Under the pieces are notes generated by a model that saw only the letters and a list, made by a program, of their open reading frames with translations, was not told the DNA's origin and made no database searches. Positions 44,964 through 55,577 of a DNA stretch of 64,000 bases are shown piece after piece. Positions within the stretch are counted from its first letter, which is position 1. Every line of letters begins with the position of its first letter. Source of the DNA: [Phialemoniopsis] sp. UDSM-2020 (lineage: Eukaryota; Ascomycota; Sordariomycetes; Thyridiales; Thyridiaceae); the NCBI GenBank assembly GCA_018873225.1, contig JAEILZ010000002.1:2604001-2668000 (forward strand), read 5' to 3'. Made by a program: the position numbers and the translations under genes.

Positions 44964-46175
44964 TTACCAAGGGTATGCTCGAACCTCGTCCTCCTTCTCC
45001 AGGTCTAGCCCTCTCTCAAGCTGCTTGGCATGTTCGCCATCCAAATATTCCAACAGGACATCACCATACTTTTCCCGGCCCTTGTAGTTAGAAACCTTGT
45101 CGTCCCAGCTGCGGATAGCACTAGCTAGTCGACCGGGGACATAGTCCTCTTTGGCGATGTCCGTGACCGGGTGGAAGTAGGTACGAATAGTGAATAATAC
45201 AGCCTTGGACTTGGGGAGACGTCGTAAGGACTGCCTTTCGGACCGGAACCAGTGATTCTCGATGGCTTTGTCCTTTTCCGCAGTACTCCAGCTTGCATGG
45301 GGGCTATCTTCCGAGCCTATGCTCCAGCTCCAGGGCAGTGAGTCGTCAACCTGGATGAAGTAGTTGTTGCGGGAGTACATCTGATCGCAGCGCAGTCTTC
45401 TGAAGAAGTTGGCCATTCCCGTGTGCAACTTCTCCTTGTAGTGGGGAACACTACCTGACGTATGGATTTCCTCAAGCGGCATCCCGTACTTGTCAGACAG
45501 TTTCCAGAATCCAGCGAGCAAAACAGCCCCAGCCATGAGGTAATATCGGCCATCCGAGCCTTCAATCATCAAGGCAAGATCATCTTGTACCAGCCTTGCC
45601 GCGATAGCCATCGGGTCCTCAGCAAGCGGCCTCTGAACAATGTTGAAGGACTCCCCCGACCAGAGGTTGTCGATGCCAACAGCGGTGCGCTTGTAGAGAC
45701 TTGGGTACCGGGCAGGGAGGTACTGAACAAGCTCCTCCACAAGCTCCAAGGCCGCGGGGTATGCGCTGGGGTGGGTTCGGACGCACTTGTCCGCTCTCTC
45801 GCGGAGGCGAGCAGCCTTGTCAGCGTGGAACTTGGGGAACTGGTTGTCGAGCTCAATCCAATCACTTGCTGGAACTGATCGAAGTCCCATGGTGACATTG
45901 TACTTTGGGCCATATCGAAAGGCCCGGTACGGTAGTGGCTTGGTGTTCTCGATTGACCAATCTGGATATGGCTCCGGGACGGGAAATTCGTAATCTGGCT
46001 CTTCATTCCCCTGTTTTTGCTTCGCCTTGCTGTCGATGACATGGCTGGACTCTGAACCAGAACGGAAAGTTGAGATGAGGTACGATATGAGGAAGTGGGA
46101 TATCGCCAGACAGACCAGTAGACCGGTCAGGAGAAGGAAGGCCTCGGGGGCAATCGATTTGAAAGGCAGTACCAT
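44964..46175 (-). CDS. DUF3445 (haem-dependent oxidative N-demethylase-like) membrane protein
   Basis: 403 aa, single exon; the start is the first ATG (46175), as the longer frame begins at TTG. An N-terminal helix (EAFLLLTGLLVCLAISHFLISYLI) anchors the protein. The rest matches what I know of DUF3445/PF11927: YRAFRYGPKYNVTMGLRSV, DWIELDNQFPKFHADKAARL, LVQDDLALMIEGSDGRYYLMAGAVLLAG, GFWKLSDKYGMPLEEIHTSGSVP-like text, and RSERQSLRRLPKSKAVLFTIRTY near the end. Bacterial members are the haem-binding alpha subunit of an oxidative secondary-amine N-demethylase that draws electrons from a flavoprotein partner. Fungal proteins are membrane-anchored and their substrates are unknown. It is divergent from the cupin across 544 bp. 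Confidence 0.85.
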   Translation of the reverse strand: MVLPFKSIAPEAFLLLTGLLVCLAISHFLISYLISTFRSGSESSHVIDSKAKQKQGNEEPDYEFPVPEPYPDWSIENTKPLPYRAFRYGPKYNVTMGLRSVPASDWIELDNQFPKFHADKAARLRERADKCVRTHPSAYPAALELVEELVQYLPARYPSLYKRTAVGIDNLWSGESFNIVQRPLAEDPMAIAARLVQDDLALMIEGSDGRYYLMAGAVLLAGFWKLSDKYGMPLEEIHTSGSVPHYKEKLHTGMANFFRRLRCDQMYSRNNYFIQVDDSLPWSWSIGSEDSPHASWSTAEKDKAIENHWFRSERQSLRRLPKSKAVLFTIRTYFHPVTDIAKEDYVPGRLASAIRSWDDKVSNYKGREKYGDVLLEYLDGEHAKQLERGLDLEKEDEVRAYPW

Positions 46176-46719
46176 TGTCAGATATTCTCTGTTGATGGTA
46201 ACCAACAGGCATTAAGTTAAGAACTTGTCGCTATGCTACGTGATTCAAACACGAAGCTGCGTTCACTCGTTATTATCTATCTCGCAACCTCCCCCTCACT
46301 TCACCTGCAAGCAGGCTTATCGGTATCCTGAGACTGATACGCAGACAAGATCAGCGGGACACCTACACACCACAACCTCTCTACCCGGCGCTAGGATCGG
46401 CATCCGGAACACTTGTCCCAAAACGGCAAAAATACACTATCGCCGCATCCCATCCTATCGCGAAAGTCCATGAGACCCTACAATTCGTAGTCAAGCCATT
46501 AATTATCCCAATGGAGGTATTGCACCCAGTAAGGGCCAGTGACGTCTATACAATGTGCTTAAAAGCCACGGGGACACGCGAGCAATTGACTTGATCGAAA
46601 AGATACTGCGCGCCATCCTGCACCTTTCAGTACAAACTTCTTTCTCAAACTCGGCATCAGGTACCCTTGCAGAGCATTCCTCAGCTCCCTTATCACCAAC
46701 CTCTTCACATCACATTACC
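46176..46719. promoter_or_regulatory. Shared divergent promoter: DUF3445 gene / cupin
   Basis: 544 bp between head-to-head ATGs. The last 165 bases are open in the cupin frame but contain no ATG, so I read them as 5' leader. A TATACAA string is near 46547. Confidence 0.45.
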
Positions 46720-47076
46720 ATGGCTGCTTTCCAGCACTTCGCACAGGCACAGTCGACCTTCGACATTCCGCTACTAGCCGGAGACAACGCATACCTCGGC
46801 GACATCTTCTCCAGCGACCAGACGGAACCTGAAAAGCCCATTTCGAGCGGACTCTTCCGTCTCCAAAAGGGCGAGCCTTTGACCTACACATACAAATACG
46901 ACGAGATGAAGATCATCCTGGAGGGCAACTTCACCATCAAGGACAGCACGGGACAGGAAGTCAGCGCCAAGCCCGGTGACATCTTCTTCTTCCCCAAAGA
47001 CTCTACTATCACCTTCACGACGACGGACTATGGGCTGGCATTCTACACTGGTCAGAAGAAGAAGAACTTTGTCTAG
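46720..47076 (+). CDS. EutQ-like single-domain cupin
   Basis: 118 aa, single exon, ATG at 46720 in a good context (taccATGG). A single cupin barrel: SSGLFRLQKGEPLTYTYKYDEM forms the first conserved block, ILEGNFTIKDSTG the next, and KPGDIFFFPKDSTITF the second block. The metal-binding His residues of classical cupin motif 1 are not conserved (Y-K-Y-D-E), as in EutQ-type fungal cupins. It is therefore probably not a classical dioxygenase. Fungal copies are usually labelled ethanolamine utilisation protein by similarity to bacterial EutQ; an enzymatic role is unproven. No signal peptide. Confidence 0.85.
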   Translation: MAAFQHFAQAQSTFDIPLLAGDNAYLGDIFSSDQTEPEKPISSGLFRLQKGEPLTYTYKYDEMKIILEGNFTIKDSTGQEVSAKPGDIFFFPKDSTITFTTTDYGLAFYTGQKKKNFV

Positions 47077-47164
47077 ACGGTCTTCCCTGTTGAATCATTG
47101 GCTTTATTGCATCAAAATAAGCTCGCAGAAAGAAGCATATTACAAGACTAGTACACACGCTTAG

Positions 47165-49201
47165 CTATCCGAATAAAGATTGCAAGTTACCGTCTTCCAT
47201 CACATCAACCCAATGAACCGTGAAACTCCCGGGTATCTCGTTGTCGTAAGCTCTCCATAGTGCCGAAACCAACTCCTTCGCCACCACTATCGGTGTGGGG
47301 GGCAAACTACTCTCCAGGATGCCAAGTCTGCTCATGACGAAATGGCGGGCATTACCAACGTCAATATCCATATTGGACACAGCATTCAGCCCTGGCTCGT
47401 GGTTTCCTATCAAGCCGAGCCCTACTTGCCCCCAGATCTGGGAGGGATCGTAAGGTAGATCCATTGAATTCATGGACCCCTGAGTGCTCGAAGTTTGAAG
47501 CCCCGCTGAAACATTCGATCGTAGCCCGGTACTAGCAGAGATGTACAAAAGAGGCTGCATCATACGACTTCCAGATGTAGGAGGTATGCGGTCCAGGACC
47601 TTGACCAGGTGAAGGCTTAGTGGGATAATCCACTCCTGCCAAAGAGCAGCATCGTCCTGTACCTCTAAGGATCGGACCGGAAGTCGAAGTGATACCAGAT
47701 CGGGGAAGGTCTGGTAAAGATGAATAAGTGATGACAGCCTGTAAGCTTCGGCCACATCGGCGAGATGAGAAGCTGGGGTGGCGGAGTCGCCGGTGTCGTC
47801 GAGGCTATGGTCCGACAGTATATCCAAGGCTAGCAGTCTCTCTTCGATCTTCTGGGCCTGTAAGAAGTTTTGAAAGGAGAAACCGGCGACGCTCGAGGGA
47901 TCAGGCACCGCTCGGATGAGCCTGCGATACTTTCGACAGAGCTGGACCGACTCGGTGAAGAGCTCACAAGTGACTGTTGATATTCCAGTCCAGGGATGTA
48001 TGGACTCGCTGACAACTTCTTCGGGACTGTCCGGCTTCGGTGCTGCTGCATAAGACGAATCTGTGATCAACATGTCGGAGATGGTGTCGTCATCACGAAC
48101 CATGGCCAGCATCATTTCGTAATAGGTCAGGCACCTGTTGAAGAACCGCAACAGTTCCCGATCCCGACTGCCTGCCGAAGCAGTCAATTGGTGGTCCAGT
48201 CGTCTGAGGATGCGTTTGGCTTCTCGGAAGAAGGGCACCCCAAGTCCTCTGGCATCGACCCAGCAGACAGTTGTCCCGAGACAAAAAAGCGAGAACAGCA
48301 GTCCGGTCGGCACAACGGGCAACTGCGGTAGGGCATTGAAAGTCCAAAGCTCTGCCTGGACGAGATTCGCAGCTTTTTGCATCAGCTGCACCGCATTATG
48401 GCGCATGCTCGGGAGCCTGGAAGCAATGAACCCTGCTGACATGCTCTCGAGAGCACCAGCGACGGTGGCGGAGCTGCGCCAGAGATCCGCAGCCATCATC
48501 CGGTTCTGGTTCACACTGGAGTCGAAGCCAGACCATTTCGAGCAGACCTGGTCAAACCAGTTGATGATGAAAGCAGATGAAGTGTCCGTGAGGCACTCCC
48601 GCGACAGTGTCAACGTATGTTGGATATCCTGACCGCCAGCAGTGCTGCTGGAGGGGTACACATGTCCTGATGGTGGCCTCACCCTTGTGTCAACAGCTTG
48701 TATTGTCCCAATCGTCCCCGTGTTCGACCCGCGCCGTGCTAGTGACTCTGTTTGCGGAGTATGTATCTCGTTGTCGCGAGCGACATCCCAAGGTTCGAGG
48801 GGAGGGCCATCATCGCGAGGGCTGATGGAGGACGATGGGCCGGCTGTTGCATCGATTGCAGGGGTCGAGGAATCGGGGAGGGAGGATCTGGATGTGTTGG
48901 GAAGTTGCTCGCGCGGCGACTTCGGCTTGTTCGGCCTGGATGTGCTGGCTGGCTGGTGTTTCACGGACCATTTCAAGCCTGAGAAGTAACCCTCGCAGTC
49001 GATTCCTCGTCGTACGCAATTAAGGCAGGCAGGCTTCGTCTCGTCGCATTTTCGCTATATCTGCGATATCAGTCTCTCTCTCCCTCAAAGGTATGAATGT
49101 TGCGATCCTGCATGAAGTACACGCACATGCTTGGCCTTGCACGTTAGGCATCCTGCTCTGGATCGGGATGGTCGACCCGTCCTAGGCTTGGCGTCGCCCA
49201 T
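47165..49201 (-). CDS. Zn2Cys6 transcription activator 3 (Fungal_trans_2 type)
   Basis: The model is complement(47165..49054, 49127..49201), 654 aa. Exon 1 (25 codons) and exon 2 together form the zinc cluster: Cys 18, 21, 28, 35, 38 and 45 (AGCLTCKAKHRKCDETKPAC, then LNCVRRGIDCEGY). The 72-nt intron falls exactly between CKAKH and RKC. A Ser/Pro-rich linker precedes a helical regulatory domain of the Fungal_trans_2 (PF11951) kind: SSAFIINWFDQVCSKWSGFD, LESMSAGFIASRLPSMRHNA and LFSLFCLGTTVCWVD. It converges on the cupin (88 bp between stops). Confidence 0.93.
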
Positions 49202-50539
49202 GGATCGCGACCATCGCGTGCCTCACAGGCAATGGCGACAGCTTGCAGTTTGAACGCCAATGATAGTAGAATGAGTGCTCAACTCGAACGAGGTTTCAAC
49301 GTCATGACGAGCGCGGGCCGGAGAAGCTGGCACAAATCCTCGCGATGACCATCATCAGAGATAAGGATCGAGGGGAAAATGCGGACTTGAATCGGAGAGT
49401 CGGTGGCTTCTGGAAAGCGGAGGGGATGACGCTAACAGACTGGAGACACCGCCCATTGATAACGATATAGTGCTCCATGATTGGCCAGTTATTATGGGCA
49501 TTGGTCGTGTGCGCTCCCCGAGTTTCGCGGCCTCTTTCTATCTTCGGGCGAACCTACATGTATGTATGAGAAGTTGAGCATTTCCTGCAGTGACGGAGTC
49601 TTCATAACGCACATAGTTCTCGTGCTGAACTGCTCGGTAAGTTTCATCTCACTCAAAATCGGTACGGTCAACTAACGCATATACGGGAGTGCTCCGAAAA
49701 TTAGCAATATTTTGGTGTACAACCAGAATTGGCTACATTCTTCACGAGCAATATCTTTGATATTCCTCCTGCAAGAGTCGAACTGCCTAGTTCGTTTCTC
49801 TCTGCAGCTTGAAGTGTTATGCATAAATGGACTCCCAGCTGCAGATGACCTTTCAAGCTGCAGGTTGAAAAGTTATGCTTAATTGAACTTCCAGTCAGCC
49901 AGATCCTTCTCGGGGGCTGACCCGGCTTCTCGACCCCAGCATCGTATTGAGCCAGGTAAACTGACTGCTTACAGTTGTTGAATACAAACTCTCATAAAAT
50001 TCTCATGTTTAAACTGCACGAAACAGAACCTGGCAGGTAATGAGCTGACAGCAAACCTGATGTAAGGTGCTGGCGTGATGAAACGCTTATGCCCGGCCGA
50101 AACTCTGTCCCGCCGTTCATGCAGTCCGCCTCGTTCGGCTGGTATCCGTGTTTCTTGTACACTTTCTAGTGATATAGACAACTATTGCGTAGTTTCACAA
50201 ACCCCGCATGCAGTGTTTGGGGTTATAAAGGTACTGTGTGATAGTGGCGTCCGACGCACAGCCGCCGCAATATGCCTTCGGCTTGAGGCACGTCTAGGAG
50301 CTATGCATCTACTTGCATGGGAGTGTATTTCTTGTCACGCATTGATTGAAGACCACACTGTTTACGAAATAAGCCCATTCAATAACAATCTTATATGATG
50401 GATCACCTATCCCAAGATAAACCAGTCAAATGAGAATGAACTGCACAAGCTAGCTAAAACGAATTGTTGATTAGATGTTTCTTTGCAAACACCACCTCCC
50501 TACCAAGCCATAACTCCTTACTCCGGCGACAAATGGAAT
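49202..50539. other. Gene-poor region, 1.3 kb
   Basis: Promoter of activator 3 and 3' flank of the polyketide-locus methyltransferase. It contains an imperfect direct repeat at 49802-49894. No gene is supported. Confidence 0.5.
49802..49894 (+). repeat. Imperfect direct repeat, two copies, period 56
   Basis: Two 37-base units at 49802-49838 and 49858-49894 agree at 30 positions by hand alignment. They are non-coding and of unknown significance. Confidence 0.4.
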
Positions 50540-51289
50540 CTAAACCAATAAGTCTGCCGTGAACCTTCTGGGCTTCGTCGCTCTGAAGAGAAGAGTCATG
50601 CCAATCACCCACGTCTCCACGTCTTCAAACTCTTGATGGAGCGCCTTCTCAAAGTCTTCTCTGGTGTCGTGGAGGTTGTTGAAAAGGCCGACCTTGTTGT
50701 AATACCTCACATACCACCGGGTAAGCCAGCCCGTCGCGTGCTTCTCGCCCAGCACCGTGCATCCGGAGAGCACGCCGTGGTCCGATAGCAGCTCCTTGTA
50801 AGTGCTCAGTGCCCTTAGCTTGTCCGGCCCGGGAACGCAGTGGAAAAGGTTGAACATGGAAATGGAGTCGAATTGCAGCGGAGTCTCGGGCTGGCCCTCC
50901 GAGACTTGTGCGAGCAGAGCCTTGGGCAGGGGAGCCGTGACATCGGCCTCGACGCACTGCACGTCGGCAATAGGGTTGCTCGCCTGAACGCGAGCCTGCG
51001 CCGCCTTGAGCGAGTTCCCGCTGATGTCTAGCAGGGTGATGTGCTGGCGGGAGAACGCGCGGAAAGGTCTCGCCAGAGCAACGGCCGGGAACCAGCCCGT
51101 AGCCACGCCAATGTCGAGATGCCTCCTTGAAAAGTTCTCGCTGAAGAAGGGGAGCAGCACCGTATCCGCGGCGCAACCCCACATGTAGCGCAAGTTAAAT
51201 TTGAGGACGAGGTAGTCATAGACAATCGACAAGAAGGTCGGCGAGTAGATTTTGGCATAGACGCCATCACGCCCTTCTGTAAAAGTCAT
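50540..51289 (-). CDS. Small-molecule methyltransferase of the polyketide locus
   Basis: 249 aa, single exon. The frame is open to 51592 but codons upstream of the ATG at 51289 are not protein-like; MTFTEGRDGVYAKIYSPTFL is a plausible start. SAM motif I is HLDIGVATGWFPA (residues about 57-69) and the acidic ribose ligand is in HITLLDISGNSLKAAQARV. SISMFNLFHCVPG and YKELLSDHGVLSGCTVLG follow. The segment YDYLVLKFNLRYMWGCAADT resembles the Y-D-x-x-V-L-x-x-x-N-R-x-x-W-x-C block I recall from O-methyltransferases of fungal polyene-pyrone clusters. Motif I lacks one of the usual glycines. Position 4.3 kb from the PKS start suggests a tailoring role. Confidence 0.87.
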   Translation of the reverse strand: MTFTEGRDGVYAKIYSPTFLSIVYDYLVLKFNLRYMWGCAADTVLLPFFSENFSRRHLDIGVATGWFPAVALARPFRAFSRQHITLLDISGNSLKAAQARVQASNPIADVQCVEADVTAPLPKALLAQVSEGQPETPLQFDSISMFNLFHCVPGPDKLRALSTYKELLSDHGVLSGCTVLGEKHATGWLTRWYVRYYNKVGLFNNLHDTREDFEKALHQEFEDVETWVIGMTLLFRATKPRRFTADLLV

Positions 51290-52273
51290 TGTCGTCGATG
51301 GTGTTCTTTCCCTGATAGATAGGAACTTGGCAGTCGGTGGCTGTAACAGCTTGTTGACAGCTAAGCTCTCAAGAAGGAGCTCCAAGCTCTTATCAAGGAG
51401 CAATTGGAGTATGGGGGATCCTTTTGGGGTAGCGATTGGGGGAGCTCTCTGGATCCTGGGGTCCGGGAGGCGTCGGGCACGACTTTGACAGCCAGCACAG
51501 TCTTCTGCACGTTGCCGCCCATCATGCCGAGCATAGATACGCCGGCCAAGGACAGAGTGGTCACATCGCAAAGCAGGCGAGGACAATTGCACGAAGCCAA
51601 GCCCACCTTGTGTCTAGCAAACCTGCAGGTTCAGACCAAAGCAGCGTCTTGCCCCTCATCGACTCGGACCGTCCGTCGATATTCACGGCAGGTATCCCGA
51701 AGGTCCCTCGGCCGGAGTGGGGGCTCTGACGCAGAGTGGTGATGTTATCTGCGAGGCACAATGACAAATATGCTGGCGCAATGCGCGCCACGGCGAAAAA
51801 AAAAAGCAAAAAGTCCGCTGTCTATTCTTCACTGGATTTCTTTTTTAACACATTAGTCGGTTTCCCGTGAGGTCCGCGAGGTACCTCTCTTGGTCTCATG
51901 CACTGCATTTGAGCCAATTGCTCAATTGACCAATCGACCAGCTTCGATGGCCGGCGATGCAGGCAGACTTGCAGCTCCGGTGGGTTCCCTGCATTAGGGA
52001 CCCTGCTGCGCCCTTCACCGCCTCTCTTGAGAGGCCAAGTGCATGAGCGTTTTCCTGTGTCGCAACCGGGCCTTGCATGTAATTGCATATTTAGCCTTGG
52101 TAGGTTGCGTCTGATGGTGGTTTGTTCAGAGACCCTGGCCGCAGCGAGGAGGCAGACGATTCTGCACCGTCTTCCCGTGGCTTTCTCGCAAACGTGGTCA
52201 TACTGTTTTATGCATTGCATAAACGTCGTTAGCCAATTGCCTGCGCGACGATCGAATTGACAGGTCAAGCCAC
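51290..52273. other. Spacer within the polyketide locus
   Basis: Between two minus-strand methyltransferase genes. Frames at 51361-51742 on both strands overlap and lack motifs. An A run is at about 51798-51810. I support no gene. Confidence 0.45.
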
Positions 52274-54072
52274 TCACAGGGTCATGTAGGAGTGGTACTT
52301 GGTGTCGCCGACCTCCTTGTAGACTTCTTTCAGAAGGGCATTGAGCTGTGAGGGGGTCCAGCCTAATGCACCAAAGACTGGTACTGAAATGGGCTCGAGG
52401 ACATCGAGCCACATCTTAGCCATTAACGTGCCGATCCTCTGCAGTCGCTTACCCGGGTAACATGCGTTATTGGGGGCAGCATGTTTCCTCTCCTCGATAT
52501 GCACGAACCCCGCCTGCTCAAGTACAGGTTTGTACTGCAGAGGGAAAAATATTGAGCTGCCAAGCCGTTGGAGACCTGTTATCGTAATGCATCAGCTTTC
52601 CAGATCATTGAACCCCCCATTTCGCACCCCCGCCGCCGCCGCAAGCAACTCCAGTTTGTCACTCGGGGATGGGCAGGACTAACCTTCTCGCAGATGGATG
52701 CTCCATTTCTGGAATGCAGTCCCCTCAAGCGAACCATTTGGAGACTGGATATCGACGATCCACTCTGTGAACTCGACCCAGCCACCAGGGTGGAGATTGT
52801 CCCATACCGTCTGGACAAGACGCTGTTTATCCGGTACATCGCCAAACTGGCGAATATGTATGAAGTCAAACTTGTCCTCAAAGTCCCACTCGCCATTGGC
52901 GTCCATTATCCGGAACTCCCAGTTGGGCGGTGCTGTTGACGGCCGCCTACGTAGCGGCTCCAGATCTATACCCAAAACATATGTGTTTGGGTGTTGGACG
53001 GCTAGTAAGTAAGCACTGGTTAGTAGGCGCATATAGCGGTGTGGACATCTCAGCGAAGAAACTTGCCAAATTCCTGCACAGTATGGTTAATTCAGACGCA
53101 TATAGAAGAACGAGACAGGGCATACTCACCTGTGCCCAGAGGCCTGGACCCGTTCCAACATCGATGACCCTCCGAGGGCGCGTCAGCGGACATAGATGCA
53201 GTCTATCGTCGAAGAGGGCAAACATAGTCTGGTGTTGCAAGACTTGACTGTGCATTAGCCTCCCCCTCCCTTTCGCGTTGGTACAAGGATGATAACATAC
53301 TGTTTCTGTCATGCTCCCGCTAAGCAAGGTTATCAGTTGCTGCATCTATCTGCATGTCGTCCCATGCTCAGAAGACACTTACCTGATCGTTCGGCAGAAG
53401 CCCATATCTTGCTGCCAGGGGTGTTAGCCGGACTATAGTGCCTTAACAGGCAGGAGGAACGAGAACCCACGTTTATATGCCCTGCCGAGTTTCTTCGCAA
53501 TTGACTTAAAGAACCTCCATGCAGACCCTCGCGATTTCGTTTTGCTGCTGTTGACTATACTCAGTTGTGGATTCTCGCTTGTGCCTTTCGGCCTGGGATG
53601 CATGCATACCTATGGGTCGAGCTGCCGGGCAGTGCCTCATCTGACTCGTCCGAATCCGCCTTGGGCCAGATATCATGTGATGAGGAGGATGCGTACGTGT
53701 TTGTCTGCCGCGATGTGAGATGGTGTCAACCTTCCGGAGGATCGGTACCAATGCATGAAATGGGGACCCCGACACCCAATGAGGGGGATCTTTGCGGGCC
53801 TCCACCCGGGGGGGCGAATGACGCACCGTATTGTGGACAGACGATCCAGAGGAGTACTGTGACTGGGAGCCAGAGACTGCCGAAGGTCTCCGGTCGTCGA
53901 CCGACGTGTCTCTGTGCGGGGTAGACGGCGGTCGTTGCTCTGAGGAAGACGAGGTCCGCAGCGAATCACTGGCGGTCAGATTTTGGTAGACGCCCGGCCT
54001 TGCGACGCCGTCTGCAGATGCGGTGGTTCCCTTGCCACTTGCTGCACTGCGTTTCTTCCTAACCCTGTCCAT
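52274..54072 (-). CDS. LaeA-like class I methyltransferase, nine exons
   Basis: The model is complement(52274..52575, 52684..53001, 53067..53073, 53130..53242, 53301..53319, 53383..53411, 53471..53547, 53610..53704, 53776..54072), 418 aa, in phase. A Ser/Pro-rich disordered N-terminus (about 150 aa) leads to YGLLPNDQREHDRNILQHQT, the conserved entry of LaeA/TAM-type methyltransferases. SAM motif I is VIDVGTGPGLWAQEFA (residues about 198-213), then NTYVLGIDLEPL. DKFDFIHIRQFG, LHPGGWVEFTEW and EQAGFVHIEERK complete the fold. Exon 7 is seven nucleotides and the intron after it begins GC (GCAAGT). No single open frame covers the domain. It is divergent from the PKS, and could be a tailoring enzyme or a local LaeA-type regulator. 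Confidence 0.88.
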
Positions 54073-55577
54073 AGTACCGGTGGTTCGGCTCGGTCCGCAA
54101 TGCTTCCGTCACTGGGCGAGGGGGAAATACGGGCTTGACGGGATTGGGGGAGCCTCGTGGCCCAGCGATTGACGCAGTCGCAAGTCTGTTCGCACGCATC
54201 AGAATGGAGACAAGAGATGACATGTGAGCTTGAAATAGCAGATTCGTCCAGCAGATATTTGCTTTTGGGCCATGCTTTGGTTGATCCCGGAGTCTGACAT
54301 GGGCTCCATTTCCCCTTCTTGCCACTCGTACAGTATGTCCCTGTCGCGTTAAAGCATTTCTGATACGACGCCTACAGGGGCCAGCATCCAGCCAAGCCAG
54401 CCTGGGACTCGAGCAGGCAAACAGCGAACCAACAGGCCGTGTTTGCAGTGCCGGGGAGAGAAGCCGGTGCCTATTCTGCTGTCAGTATGCACTAGCCCTG
54501 GATCAGGACAAGGACCCTTACCTCGCTACAAGGGTATATCCACTTCTTCATTTCCTTTCGGGGTGGGGGTCGTGCTTTAGTTACTGGGAAAAAACTCTTA
54601 TTGACATGCTTCTCAGCTTGGTCAATTCGTCAGCAGGAGGGCGCGGGCAGAACTGTGTCCCCGCGACGCGTTCGCTTGGACGCATTTGGGCTGTCCGATA
54701 AAGAGCCGGCTCATCCCCCTTTCCCCTTCTCCCCCTCCCTTTGCCGTCCCGAGGGAGGACGCGCTCCACTCGCCTACGGAGTACACAGTATCGAGTAAAG
54801 CTCACTCACACCGAGCGAGTGATCCTTGTAGTGGATCAGGGAGCTGCACGAACAGCAAATCCCTGCCGAATCCGTGTTTGCTAACCCACTGTTGGGCCGC
54901 AGAAGTTCGATCAAACCATCGAGCAAGGGTGCGAGAGTGTTCGGTGCTCGGCCGATCCGCCCGCGTAGTCCGATGTGAGCTCCTTGTCTTCCCATGTGTA
55001 CCAGGCCTCCCTGGTCTGTCAATTGGCTTCCTGGGAAACATTGATCGTAACGTATGACGTTGGGTCCCATTCGCATAAAATGGTCCTGACCTCATGCCAA
55101 CGTTCGCGACGTGCGTGAAGACGCGGACTGGCCATGTGCATCTGGATGCTGCACGGGGCCGAATCAGTCCGCACGGAGGTGGGCAAGCGTCAGATTATCT
55201 GCAAGGTGTCTACTCCGTACTTTTGTCTTCTCGGCAAGCATTTGAGCCGAGGAGATGATTGGCTTCCCAGTCTGAGACCGGCCCACGATAGCGTTCCGTA
55301 GTGTCAGTGAGGATATCAGGATGCGTAAGTTCTGCGTAAGTTCAGCCTACCTACACAGCCAAGAGGGTCGGCCGCTGTGGGGATATCTGCATACCGGTAT
55401 ATCGGCTTCCCTTAATCAACATGTGAGTGGCTGGTTGCTCTCGCTCAGAATACGCTGCAGTAGTATGTAAAAGTCCAGGTAACCTCCTCGGGATGCTTTA
55501 TGGAGCTTGTTCCCCTCTAAATACTCCAAAGAAGGGGTTCGTCGAGCTTCAGGTTCGGGCATGAAAGTTCAGTGACA
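54073..55577. promoter_or_regulatory. Divergent promoter: LaeA-like methyltransferase / PKS
   Basis: 1.5 kb without a supported gene between head-to-head starts. It has TACGGAGTA at 54775-54783 and its reverse complement at 55211-55219. A spaced inverted pair GCGGACT / AGTCCGC lies at 55123-55129 and 55166-55172. The leader near 55515 has a weak TAAATA string. An ATG at 55561 opens a four-codon upstream frame (ATG AAA GTT CAG, then TGA) just ahead of the PKS ATG at 55578. Confidence 0.5.

Noticed and set aside
51361..51742. Small frames between the two methyltransferase genes as a third cluster gene
   Set aside because: Both strands are open, neither shows a domain, and part is the upstream extension of the 249-aa methyltransferase frame that lacks an ATG.
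53506..53609. C-terminal part of the first long frame of the LaeA-like gene as a separate small protein
   Set aside because: This stretch is antisense-neutral and becomes intron or changes frame in the spliced model, which recovers the conserved methyltransferase domain.
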